Assembly: GCA_021234155.1 (NCBI GenBank)
Contig: JAJEKV010000021.1
Coordinates: 14,815,760-14,879,759, forward strand
Source: Isoetes taiwanensis
Taxonomy: Eukaryota; Streptophyta; Lycopodiopsida; Isoetales; Isoetaceae
DNA length: 64,000 bases
Reading direction: 5' to 3'
Positions 34,105 through 43,572 of this stretch are shown here, piece after piece (the first letter of the stretch is position 1; each line of letters opens with the position of its first letter). A program made the translations under genes and the position numbers. Below the pieces are notes generated by a model. The model had not been told where the DNA came from. It made no database searches and saw only the letters and a list, made by a program, of their open reading frames with translations.

Positions 34105-34934
34105 AAGTTGAGACCGACTTGATGGCCTTGAGGAGCAAAAGGAAAGAGTTATTTGTTGCCTCCAGGGTTGGGAACTTGGCTATGTCATTCTGTAGCGGCC
34201 TGCGAAAACTTTATCAAGAAAAGGTATTTGCATATGGACTTGCATCTGGGCAATGTGCTGCTTCATTTTGAGTATGGAAAGGAGAAGGGATGCATTGATC
34301 CTCAGGCTGTTTATATTGGCATTTGTAATTGGGGTGAATCTAGGTTGATGGGCGAGACAGTGGAAGTGAAGCGGTGGCATTACAAGGGTTTGGATGGCGA
34401 GGGTAAGAAATAAATTGAGATTGAAAGGGCGAGGCATCTATATATGCACGATGATCTATTATGGTAATGGCTCAAAGACAGTGGCTACAAGGATTGACTT
34501 TGGCTTGCATGGGGCAGCATATATTGTGTATCACTTGGCTGATTTTTCTAGTAAGCACTCCTACATGGAGTCAATAGGAAGCATCAAGCACCAAGGTAGG
34601 CACCAGAGAATGTGCGACTATTTGAAACATTGCGATGAGTCGTCAATGAGAGACAAGACACGAAAATTTGATTTGGCCCAGGTACTTGACACTATGCGAA
34701 GCATTTTCATTGCTCTTCAATGTCGTGCACGGGGCCACAATTGGAATCAGATTGGATTCTTCAACTTGGCCACAGTGGGGGTGATGTAGACCAAGCTAGT
34801 CCTCGTCACGTTTAGCGTGCATGTCCTGTTACTTACACGACACCTAAATCCAAATTCAACATTCATGTATATAATATTCGAAAGAAATTCATTGAACACT
34901 TGTTTTTATTTAACACTATTGAGAAATTATTGTC

Positions 34935-36511
34935 TGTGACATTCCAGCACAGTATACGGTCCTAGGACGTATACTGTACTGCCTCGTCACGCGTACACGC
35001 CACCCCGACTGACGTGTACGCCGACGTGTAGCCAAGCAGGTAGGGAGCAACTTGCAAGGTGTGTGCATTTATTAATGTGCACATTTACCCATGTGCACAT
35101 TTATCTAGGTACACATTTTCCCATGTGGACACTTTATGCCACCTAGTTAATAAAGGCAAGTGGGCCATACCCAATTATCCCACATGCTTAAACGGATAAT
35201 TGGAAACCCTAGCCCTAACCCCTTGTCTATTTAGGTAAAGGAAACCCTAACTTGTTATTTTGGTCTATAGCATTCTAGGTCTCTGTTTTGCTTGCTCCAA
35301 GAGCCAAAACCGCCTCCCAAACTCTGTCTGAGCGATCTAGCTCATTAGTTTTCCCTTCTAGCTTCATCTTCTAGAAGTTCAGCAGGATGGTCGAGTTCAG
35401 GGCAGGAGGAGCGAGTCAAGGATCAGGTATTTTGTCAATTTAATAGCCTAAACCGCCTCCTAGTCATTGAATAAGTAGTTTTAGCCTATTAAATTGCCCA
35501 TAGCAGCCATCTAGATCTACAGATATCGAGCCCTAACTAAAGAACCTAACTCTGTGATTTAGATTAGATCTTGTTCTTTAGTTCTCTGTGATATGTATGA
35601 TGATGTATCTCTGTGGACTCATTGTATTGGGAAGGGGGGTAGAGACCCTAAAGCCTAGTAGTTGATGCTCCTAGCTAGCCTCTTTAGCACACTGTAAATT
35701 CGGCCTATGTACAAGAACCACACCTGGTTGAGGGTTAAGGGGCCAGACTGACTTATAAGGAGGTTCGTGTTCTGACTCTTGAACGATCCCCCTGGTGTGT
35801 AAAGTCTACCGGGGATCACTGCGGACTAGGTCTAATGGTTTGCCACTGCGCGTGGGCAAGGCATGGGCTCGACACCCGTGGAGTGATGCGTCACTCTCCA
35901 TTGGGTTCAAGTCGAATAAGGGCAGTGGCCCTCTAGTCACCTCGAGTCAGCATGTAGACCTCTGGTGGGAGTGATCCCTACCTGTCCCATCGGAACTGGG
36001 GAGATGCAACCCAGGAATAGCCCCTTTGGCTATGCATCCGGCGGGCTACAGTCAGGTCCCAACACTTTTCAACCTACTCTGCAAAGTGTGCACAGGAGGG
36101 GCGGATGGAGTGGACAACCCTAAGCCATGTTCTCATGCCAGCCAAATCCATTGCCATGAATTCTGTCTGCAATGACCTCTGGAGACCCCAGCCGCCAGTC
36201 ATTCCCTTGAGTCTGAGCCTTGGTTAGGATCCCCATATGTGATGTGCTGATCTTTGTCTATGCAGATATGGATGAACCACCCTTCGAGGTGGCTATGTGA
36301 TGATGTTATATACTGACATGTATGTTTACGCTTCCGCAGCTAGGTAGGCCCTGGGGGAGACAGGGTAAAATGACCCCTTCATTCTTCCCACTGGAACTCA
36401 TCAAGGTTGCAGTGATATGTGGAGGGCCCTGTATCAGTATGGAGCTGGTATGGGGGATGAACTCCTGTTTGTATACGGTGGGTGCACCGTATATGAGTAG
36501 GGGACGTCACA
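34935..36511 (+). mobile_element. Solo LTR of the H3-bearing chromovirus, with perfect TSD
   Basis: 1577 bp starting TGTGACATTCC and ending GGGACGTCACA (terminal inverted repeat TGTGAC/GTCACA). A 5-bp direct repeat ttgtc lies on both sides (34930-34934 and 36512-36516), so this is a complete insertion reduced to one LTR. It is highly similar to the LTR at 50919-52503. It begins with a 9-bp-stem hairpin at 34950-34976. Confidence 0.93.
34950..34976 (+). promoter_or_regulatory. LTR 5'-terminal hairpin
   Basis: cagtatacg - gtcctagga - cgtatactg: a perfect 9-bp stem with 9-nt loop, 15 bp inside the LTR. Equivalent hairpins at the same place occur in the LTRs at 50919, 59061 and (minus strand) 63327 with different stem sequences. 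Confidence 0.75.
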
Positions 36512-36595
36512 TTGTCCATATATGTAACCGTTCTTTTCGTATTTTCGAATTGTGAAATTCCGTAAAGTTGTTTATTGTGTGCTTTTTTTTATATG

Positions 36596-37850
36596 TCGCA
36601 GCTAACAAAAATTATAGAAACAAGAAATCAAAGCACATCTCGACAAGTCAGCACCATTATGTCTCATCAACAACATAACGAGAATGACCAATCTCCTTCC
36701 AACATGGGCACACCACAGCAGCAAGAGGACCCCCTCTCAGTTTTTAGTGCCTTCGCATTTGAGGATCCCCTCTCTTTTCTTACAAAACATGGAAGACGAA
36801 CTAGAATTGTCAGCTACTAAGCAAGTGGAGAGAGCAGCGGAACATGCAAAAGCGAATGAGTATCGTACGGCTGAACTACTAAGGCTACGTGCGATGGAAG
36901 ACGTATCTAAGTGAATAGAATAGAATAGAATAAAATTTTTATTGTCCACGGAGACCAATTGCCTATGGGACCATCACAGAGGTGCATAACGTAGCCGGCG
37001 AGACAGGACCAGGCCATTGTCCGCATGGAGCGGACTACGATGATGTGATGACAAATTTGGACAAGAATGAGTTTGAAAGGGACTGGCCCAATAAGAGGGG
37101 TAAGTATAAAGCTCATGAGTGCAAGATTGCTGTGGTGCAAGCAAAAGCAGTGGAGCGGCATGTCCAAGTGAAGGGACACCTACCCCACAATAGTGAGTTC
37201 AGTAAGAGTTTTGCGCAACAAGTATACGCAAGTATACTATGAGCTTGTGAAGGAAATGCCTGTAAATTATGCCAGTAGAAAATGGAGGCAAGGAAGCGGT
37301 AGTGGCAGCACCAAGAGGGTTAAGCTATCGGAAGATAGCGAGAGCGGGCCGCATGGTGAGCCTGTCACCATTACATAGCTGATTGCTAATGCTATTCGAC
37401 TTTTGGAAGTGGCAGGGATAGCCTGGGCTGGAGACGTCAATGATCTTGTAGACATTCGGGCCCAATTAGAGAATGAGAGAAGTCGGAACTAAGGGAAAAC
37501 AACGATCACTTACGCAATGATCACTTACGCAACCTAACAAGATCGTTGGACTCTGACCCTTTTAGGGTGACTTCTGAGCAGTCAATTGTATATCTCCCTC
37601 ATGAGTGCTTGTATGACAGCCAGTGGGAGGAGCTAAAGGCCGTTGATTATAGACATTGTGCGTGGTGTGCTGACAACTTGACAAAGGTGGGATGGTACAC
37701 TCTAGGGTGTGGGCATCGTATGTCATGCGATGTGTCATTGATTGGATGTTGCAAAGTCGCTTTTGTCCAATGCAAGATGGATGGATTTTTCCTGAATTGC
37801 AATATGCCATACTAAATATGCAAGGTTGCATGCCAGCTTGCCACAACTAG
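36596..37850 (+). pseudogene. Exon-like ORF series with a Cys/His (RING-like) segment, copy A
   Basis: After a pyrimidine tract and TCGCAG (possible 3' splice site, 36585-36600) frames read TIMSHQQHNENDQSPSNMGT, a helical KQVERAAEHAKANEYRTAEL, then after the retroposon tail GADYDDVMTNLDKNEFERDW, VERHVQVKGHLPHNSEFSKS and the basic GSGSGSTKRVKLSEDSES. Further on is YRHCAWCADNLTKVGWYTLG followed by CGHR and more Cys, a CxxC...CxH...C pattern reminiscent of RING-type zinc binding. Frameshifts and stops break it. If the solo LTR is removed this lies ~0.2 kb after the kinase-like remnant, so both may come from one gene. Function unknown. Confidence 0.45.
36913..36980 (-). repeat. Retroposon 3' tail (TATTC)n, inserted in the exon-like ORF
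   Basis: On the minus strand: gtcccataggcaattggtct, ccgtggacaataaaaatttt, then (attct)n. It sits between two coherent protein segments and is also present in copy B (52906-52980), so it predates the duplication. Confidence 0.6.
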
Positions 37851-40041
37851 TCGCCTGCAGGAGAGATGGGCAAATGCATACGTTCCAAAGTTATCGCGAG
37901 ATGGAATTGTGGAGGGGAGTTGAGGAGTCGTGCGAAGGAGAGATAGTGCCAGACATTAACTAGTTCCTTCCTCCACCTCCAAGGCCGTAGAGTGATTGGG
38001 TTGATCCTACCGAGACCAATGATGATAATCTCGAATGATATATAATGAGACAAAGATTAAATTTTGACTTGTAACATTTAGCGAATGGATAGTGAGGTGA
38101 ATGATACAAATTTCGAAGCAAGAATTGGGAATGCTCGATCCTTTCACTTTGAAATTCCTTGGACCAACTACCATCTCTTTCACGTTGGCTTAGTCTTTTT
38201 TTGTTTGTCATGTTTGATATATCTAAAGTGCCCTCTAGGATGAGTTCGCTTACTCGTTTTAGGTTGCACTTTAGATTAGTAAAATAGGAAAATCGAAAAG
38301 GGAGTAATACTGGAGTGCGGCCATGGCTTAATCTTTGTCTACACCCTCTCATGGCTGTCGACTAACCAGGCTTGTATTGTTGATGGCAAACAATATAGAT
38401 TTCCCGGAATTCCTTTTACCTCATGCCGCCATGCTATGGCAGCATGGGAGGAGCAAGACACATTCTCATATTCTCATGCTCACACTTTGATTTGAACATA
38501 GATATACAAAGGCAATGCATCTTTGCACATTTTGAGAAGGAGACTTGAAGACCAAGGTGAGGACATTTGACAAAGACCACACAAGCATGCCATGGAAGGT
38601 GATTCAAGCAAATGTTGAAGATTTGAAGACCTCTTGAAGAGTTCTTGGTATGCGATGCTTATATTTGAGTTCTTGGCATAACCACATCCTTGATTCCCAT
38701 CTTAAACCTCCCACATCCCTTACCATATAAACATGCCCATGAGATCCCAAGTTCCATGCCTACATCTCATTTCCTAAGGCAAATTGGCCTAGAAGATTTT
38801 TTCTAGTCAAAACTTCTCCTTCACATGTCATTCACATCTCCCACACACTCACCATACCATCATCTTCTCATTAAAGCACAAATATCCACTTGACTTGGTC
38901 ATACACATGGTCAAAGGTCAAATTCCTCTCTCTAAAATTCCTAAGGGAAGCAATTAAGAGTCAAAATTTGCCTAGAACATGCAAATTATATGCATTGATG
39001 CTTAAATTGACCTATGACATCATTCAAAAAAGGCTAAGTCACCATCCATGCCATCTTCATTGCCATGTCACATCATACATGTGTCATCCCATTGAAATTC
39101 CATCCTTTGCTTAAATTCTTCAATTTGAAGTGTTTAAGCTCATAAGGGTGACATATTATCTTGCCACATCATCACCTACACTTCCACATCATCATCCACA
39201 TGTCACACACATCATCTCCACATCATCTCATGTTTTGACTAGAAAAAATATTCTTAGCCAACTTGTTTGACACCTCATTACCCCTACTTGCCATGTCATC
39301 CTCACATTGCCAACTCATCATGCCCACATGCCACATCACCATTCTCATACCCCTTTTCAAAGCAAAAAAATTAAAAAGTTTTTGCAAAAAAGATTCCACC
39401 ATCATTGAGAGCATTAAAAAAGATTCCTTTTGCAAAAAAGAAATTCCAAAAACTCGTTTATTTGGGCCTTCATATATGATTTTTTGGGAAGCGTGCCTAA
39501 CTTATATTTTGCAAAAAATCTTTCCTATCTACCCCCCAAGCCTAGATTTCCCTGCCAATCTCCCCCCGCCACGTGGTATACCCGAGCGTGTGGGGCGATG
39601 GAGGTACTGAGGCCCACGTGGATATAGCATGTATTGTTAATGATATTGATTTTATTATTCCTTATATACCCTTGCTTCCATTTCGAGTTGGGCCTGTGGG
39701 ATATTTCCTAGGTTTTGACAAAAACCCTAATCTTCTAGAACTGCTAAGATCCGGCAAATTTGTCTGAAACAACCTCTCAATCATTACCTTAAGACGTCGG
39801 ATTGGCTATTGCACACCAAGAACCTATCAGATAAGCGAAAAAACAAAATTCCGGCACGGATTTGCCAAGAACATAGCTAAACAGTGGAATTCAAAAAGGG
39901 GTTTTGTTCTCAGAGAATTTTTCGAGGGCTTTGAGGCGAAAGACGAATCGATTGCTTTGAAGAAAGACCGGTTCATACATCTGGAGCTTGAATCTGCCTT
40001 CCAAACATGAGATTTTGCATGAATTATTGATAAATTTGTGC

Positions 40042-40874
40042 TGGGAAGGGGGGTAGAGACCCTAAAGCCTAGTAGTTGATGCTCCTAGCTAGCCTCTTTA
40101 GCACACTGTAAATTCGGCCTATGTACAAGAACCACACCTCGTTGTGGGTTAAGGGGCCAGACTGGCTTATAAGGAGGTTCGTGTTCTGACTCTTGAACGA
40201 TCCCCCTGTGGACTAGGTCTAATGGTTTGCCACTGCGCGTGGGCAAGGCATGGGCTCGACACCCGTGGAATGATGCGTCACTCTCCATTGGGTTCAAGTC
40301 GAATAAGGGTAGTGGCCCTCTAGTCACCTCGAGTCAGCATGTAGACCTCTGGTGGGAGTGATCCCTGCCTGCCCCATCGGAACTGGGGAGATGCAACCCA
40401 GGAAAAGCCCCTTTGGCTATGCATCCGGCGGGCTACAGTCAGGTCCCAACACTTTTCAACCTACTCTGCAAAGTGTGCACAGGAGGGGCGGATGGAGTGG
40501 ACAACCCTAAGCCATGTTCTCATGCCAGCCAAATCCATTGCCATGAATTCTGTCTGCAATGAACTCTGGAGACCCCAGCCGTCAGTCATTCCCTTGAGTC
40601 TAAGCCTTGGGTAGGATCCCCATATGTGATGTGCTGATCTTTGTCTATGCAGATATGGATGAACCACCCTTCGAGGTGGCTATGTGATGATGTTGTATAC
40701 TGACATGTATGTTTACGCTTCCGCAGCTAGGTAGGCCCTGGGGGAGACAGGGTAAAATGACCCCTTCATTCTTCCCACTGGGTGGAGGGCCCTATATCAG
40801 TATGGAGCTGGTATGGGGGATGAACTCCTGTTTGTATACGGTGGGTGCACCGTATATGAGTAGGAGACGTCACA
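40042..40874 (+). mobile_element. 5'-truncated 5' LTR of the chromovirus
   Basis: Matches the solo LTR from its position 35628 onward and ends GACGTCACA at 40874, next to the PBS. It lacks ~27 bp (gtgtgtaaagtctaccggg region) and ~24 bp (aactcatcaaggttgcagtg region) present in the other two LTR copies. Truncation is at the duplication junction. Confidence 0.92.
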
Positions 40875-40875
40875 G

Positions 40876-40887
40876 TGGTATCAGAGC
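40876..40887 (+). promoter_or_regulatory. Primer binding site, initiator Met-tRNA
   Basis: tggtatcagagc, one base after the LTR end, is the standard plant PBS complementary to the 3' end of initiator tRNA-Met. It fixes the orientation and the 5' LTR boundary. Confidence 0.95.
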
Positions 40888-41083
40888 AATGTTCTTGGTG
40901 ACCAAGAGCAAAGCACTGACCATGTTCCCAGTAGTACTAACTTTATAGGACTCTCAAACCTCGAAAAAAGTGGGAATTTTTTTTCTCATTTTTGTAGTAT
41001 GTGCTAAGCTAGTAACAGTTAGAAGAATTGAAAAACCAGGAAAAATTAAGAAGTTGAATAAATTTTGACCTAAAGTAGCAGAG

Positions 41084-41150
41084 GTCTCACGGTATGCGCT
41101 CAGGCCAAAAACCAAAATTCGGTTTTTGCTCCCAGCGCACACCGTGAGAC
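41084..41150 (+). repeat. 67-bp hairpin repeat 1
   Basis: Arms gtctcacggtatgcgct and agcgcacaccgtgagac pair over ~17 bp with one mismatch; the loop (ccaaaaaccaaaattcggtt...) is itself weakly palindromic. It is the first of a pair upstream of the H3-like ORF. Confidence 0.9.
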
Positions 41151-41294
41151 ATAGCCATAATCACCTTGAAACATGATGAATTTTAATAAACTAACATGTT
41201 AAATCGCGTTTTAAGGTAAGAATTAGTCAGATCTGTATGTTATACCCCTAAGAATATGCCTAGAAATCATAAAATTTAGTCAAAAATGGCAAAT

Positions 41295-41361
41295 GTCTCA
41301 CGGTATGCACCCAGACCAAAAACCAATAATTGGTTTTGCCTCCTGGCACACACCGTGAGAC
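41295..41361 (+). repeat. 67-bp hairpin repeat 2
   Basis: Arms gtctcacggtatgcacccag and ctggcacacaccgtgagac; somewhat weaker pairing than the other copies. It lies 211 bp after repeat 1. Confidence 0.88.
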
Positions 41362-41461
41362 CAATGGGTTAGAAAAGTCTGAAGTAAGCATATGTAATAG
41401 GTTAGTAGGTGCCTTGGCACATCCAAATGAGTAACTTGAAATTTGACCTAAAATTGGCCAA

Positions 41462-41471
41462 ACTATAAATA
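41462..41471 (+). promoter_or_regulatory. TATA box before the H3-like ORF
   Basis: actataaata, 104 bp before the ATG at 41575. Followed by a leader with cctctttagaaatttgctcc and cgaggcg, closely resembling the leader of the second accessory ORF. Confidence 0.6.
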
Positions 41472-41574
41472 GACCTAGACCCCCCCTCATTTGTACGTTT
41501 CCTCTTTAGAAATTTGCTCCCGCTTTCCGAGGCGATTTTTGGGCGCCCGAGCTCCGATCGACGAATCGTAAGAT

Positions 41575-42845
41575 ATGGCCAGAACCAAACAAACTGCTCG
41601 GGTTCCTCGTGGAGATGCAACGACCAGCGCCCAGATCCAGCAGATGCTCCGGGAGCGTCTTCTCGAGAGAGGAGACCAGCCTTCATCGAGTGAAGGAACA
41701 GTTTCAGAGGAGCAGCACCAAGGGGAAGGATCCCAGCAGGGAGCACAAGACCAGGAGGTAGGCCAGCAGGTCAACCAAGAAGACGAGCACTCGGGAGCCT
41801 CGACAGAAGTGATCGAGGAAATGGAGGGCGACGACGACGAAATGCAGAGAGTCCTCGAGCAGTTAGAGAAGGAGAAGCAAGATAAGGCGGAGCAGCAGGA
41901 GCGAGAGGCCAAAGCGCACGAAGAGCAGAGGGAGCCGACTCCCGAGCCGACCCTCGATCCGACCCTGGAAGAGGAACTCGCGGCCTGGATCCAAAAGCAC
42001 GAGGCAAAGGAGCGGCGCCGAGAGAAGAAAAGGGCCGAGAAGAAGAGAAAGAGGGAGGAAAAGGAGGCCAAGGAGGCCGAAGAGAAGAAGAAGAAGAAGG
42101 GCAAGGCCGTGGAGCAGCCCAAGAGAAGATTTAAGACGACTCCGAAGACGACGATCGTCATCGAAGAGCGCCCGGCCGACAAGCCAGCCTCATCAGACGA
42201 CTCGGATGATGAGGACTTCAACCCTAATCATGAGGGTGGGAGTTCTTCCAAGCCCCCAGGTGACGAGCAAGGAGCACAGGACCAAGAGCAGCCAGAGCAG
42301 GTGCAGGCACCCCCGTCATACCCAACTTAGGATAGGAAGAAAGCGCCGCGACCTGCCATGGAATCTTATATGATAGACCCTATCAAGGTCTATCAGAAGA
42401 AGCTGAAGGAGCACAACACGTTCATGAAGAAGTGGGAGGCTTACAACTCCTATTACCAGGAGAATAGGGTCAAATTTGTCGAAGGTGGATGGCCATCGAA
42501 GAAGCAGACCCTAAAGCCGCCGCCAGAAAAGCCCAAGCCTCCAAAGAAGCCAGCAAAAAGGAGAGCCAGAAACGAGCATTACGGGAGATCAGGCATTTCC
42601 AGCGCAGCTTCGGCTTCCTTATTCCCCGTGCACCGTTCGCCCGACTAGTCAGAGAAGTCATGCAAGAGTACAACATAGGCATGAGGGTAACGGACGAGAT
42701 GCTGCTGGCGTTACAGGAAGCAACCGAGCAAAAGCTGGTGCAGCACTTTGAAGATTCCACAGCCTGCACCGTTCATGCAAAAAGGGTAACCTTAATGAAG
42801 AAGGGCATGCACTTGGCCAGTGTTATTAAGGGAGAGCCCTATTAA
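41575..42845 (+). pseudogene. Histone H3-like protein with long internal linker (retrotransposon-encoded)
   Basis: Residues 2-9 are ARTKQTAR, identical to the tail of histone H3; residue 10 is Val where H3 has Lys9. A ~320-residue linker follows: acidic/Gln-rich (to ~41930), then a Lys/Arg/Glu helix-like stretch with nuclear-localisation character (EKKRAEKKRKREEKEAKEAE), a Ser/Asp patch (SSDDSDDEDFNPN) and, past an in-frame TAG at 42328, KVYQKKLKEHNTFMKKW. After a frameshift at about 42470-42560, codons 42576-42842 encode an 89-residue H3 fold: ALREIRHFQ (alphaN), PFARLVREVMQEYN (alpha1), LLALQEATEQKLVQHFED (alpha2), CTVHAKRVTLMKKGMHLA (alpha3). By eye about half of the positions match canonical H3 and loop 1 has canonical length; LIPRAPF and RVTLMKK recall plant CENH3. 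It could enter nucleosomes or mimic H3. Stop and frameshift make this copy inactive. Confidence 0.9.
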
Positions 42846-42990
42846 TTTTTTGTAAATCATAAATTTTGTTTCATACAAAGTGTTTTGTTGGAAGTTAGAA
42901 GTGCGTTATTGATGTTAATTAGGTCGAATTAGCAACATTTGGCTTTTGTTTTAGTAAATTTGGACAATTGTAGGCCAAGTTGTGCCCAAT
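42846..42990 (+). other. 3' untranslated spacer after the H3-like ORF
   Basis: AT-rich 145 bp with no frame, before hairpin pair 2. It could hold a poly(A) site for the H3-like cassette; there is no clear AATAAA. Confidence 0.4.
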
Positions 42991-43057
42991 GTCTCACGGT
43001 ATGCGCCCAGACCAAAAATCAACTTTTGGTTTTGCTTCCTGGCGCACACCGTGAGAC
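42991..43057 (+). repeat. 67-bp hairpin repeat 3
   Basis: Arms gtctcacggtatgcgcccag and ctggcgcacaccgtgagac, 19-bp stem with one mismatch. Compared with repeat 1, a T-A pair is replaced by C-G at the same stem position. Confidence 0.92.
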
Positions 43058-43193
43058 CTGCATGCCCAAACTAGCCCAAAACGTCTCCAAATCGGCCAAG
43101 TAAGGGGTCAATCTTGAGTATCTCGATGAGATTATCATGGTTTGACCCTTAGTTCACCTTGATTGGATAAGTCTAGATCAAATTAGGGCCAAT

Positions 43194-43260
43194 GTCTCAC
43201 GGTATGCGCCCAGACCAAAAACCAACTTTTGGTTTTGCTTCCTGGCGCACACCGTGAGAC
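43194..43260 (+). repeat. 67-bp hairpin repeat 4
   Basis: Nearly identical to repeat 3 and 203 bp after it, mirroring the 211-bp spacing of repeats 1 and 2. Confidence 0.92.
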
Positions 43261-43449
43261 CTCCTAGCATTTTCTCCACCATGCCATATCCAATCGACCT
43301 CTAGTTTGTTGCAATAGGTTCATTAGATAGTCACAGTCATGCTTAAACCCTCAAATTAGCTTCCAATCCCCATTTGGACCTCAAAATAGGTCAGATTTGC
43401 CCAACCCCAAGAGTTTTCCAAGTCACCCAAAAATTAGAGTTTTTCCCTT

Positions 43450-43460
43450 ATTTATAAATA
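43450..43460 (+). promoter_or_regulatory. TATA box before the second accessory ORF
   Basis: atttataaata, 113 bp before the ATG at 43573. Sequence around it (aggccccca...catcctacaagtttgctcccg...aggcg) parallels that at 41462-41545, showing that the promoter module is duplicated. Confidence 0.6.
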
Positions 43461-43572
43461 GGCCCCCATTTCTCACTTAGCATCCTACAAGTTTGCTCCC
43501 GACCTTTTAGGCGATCTTCCAGCTCCCTGAGGCGCTTTTGCATCCGTTTGTTAGTTCCATCTCCTCTAGATC

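Larger units (their letters stand above)
30375..34789 (+). pseudogene. Protein-kinase-like gene remnant, split by a LINE
   Basis: An ATG at 30375 opens MASKERAEVNLVAAKALMSQ with a repeated SQIEPQ motif and an AT-hook-like RRKRGRPQQAW. After stops, the frame 30847-31400 reads DREWEARRRAEAKTTWFAKI, then a kinase N-lobe: NRQRFGSSSYGTMHKCNILG (Gly-rich loop), EPYCVKF (VAIK-like Lys) and GLIFPFRNAGPLASFF (hinge). The LINE at 31401-34104 interrupts it. Beyond the LINE: VGNLAMSFCSGLRKLYQEK, a frameshift, then YLHMDLHLGNVLLHF (catalytic HxD..N) and YIGICNWGESRL (DFG-like, Asp to Asn), then VATRIDFGLHGAAYIVYHLA. Several stops and frameshifts remain. I cannot say whether the parent is a host kinase family or a kinase-bearing repeat; exon-like sequence beyond the solo LTR (36.5 kb on) may belong to it. 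Confidence 0.65.
36512..40041 (+). repeat. Duplicated flanking segment, copy A
   Basis: 3.5 kb that recurs at 52504-56018, in each case directly after an LTR ending and starting ttgtccatatatgtaaccg. Copy A stops at aattattgataaatttgtgc, where it is fused to the middle of an LTR (40042). It contains exon-like ORFs (36596-37850), a retroposon tail (36913-36980) and a long non-coding part rich in cacatcatc/ccatgtcac words (38.8-39.4 kb). Confidence 0.95.

Noticed and set aside
39573-39767. 64-codon frame near 39.6 kb (and 55.55 kb) as a small gene
   Set aside because: Kept in both copies only because the duplication is recent; composition and context do not support coding. A TATA-like ttatataccc within it might be a promoter, but no transcript logic follows.
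41487-42221. Long minus-strand open frame (244 codons) opposite the H3-like ORF
   Set aside because: It is Ser/Leu/Phe-rich and exists because the plus strand is rich in GAG/AAG codons; no motif, and the plus strand explains the region.
41462-42845. The H3-like ORF as an independent host gene into which the retroelement inserted
   Set aside because: It lies between a canonical PBS and gag on the same strand, shares hairpin/TATA modules with a second internal ORF, and no TSD or LTR boundary separates it from the element. I keep the alternative open as a test under the first finding.
41084-43260. CRISPR-like array from the four regularly spaced repeats
   Set aside because: Plant retrotransposon context, palindromic 67-bp units in two distant pairs and no uniform spacers.
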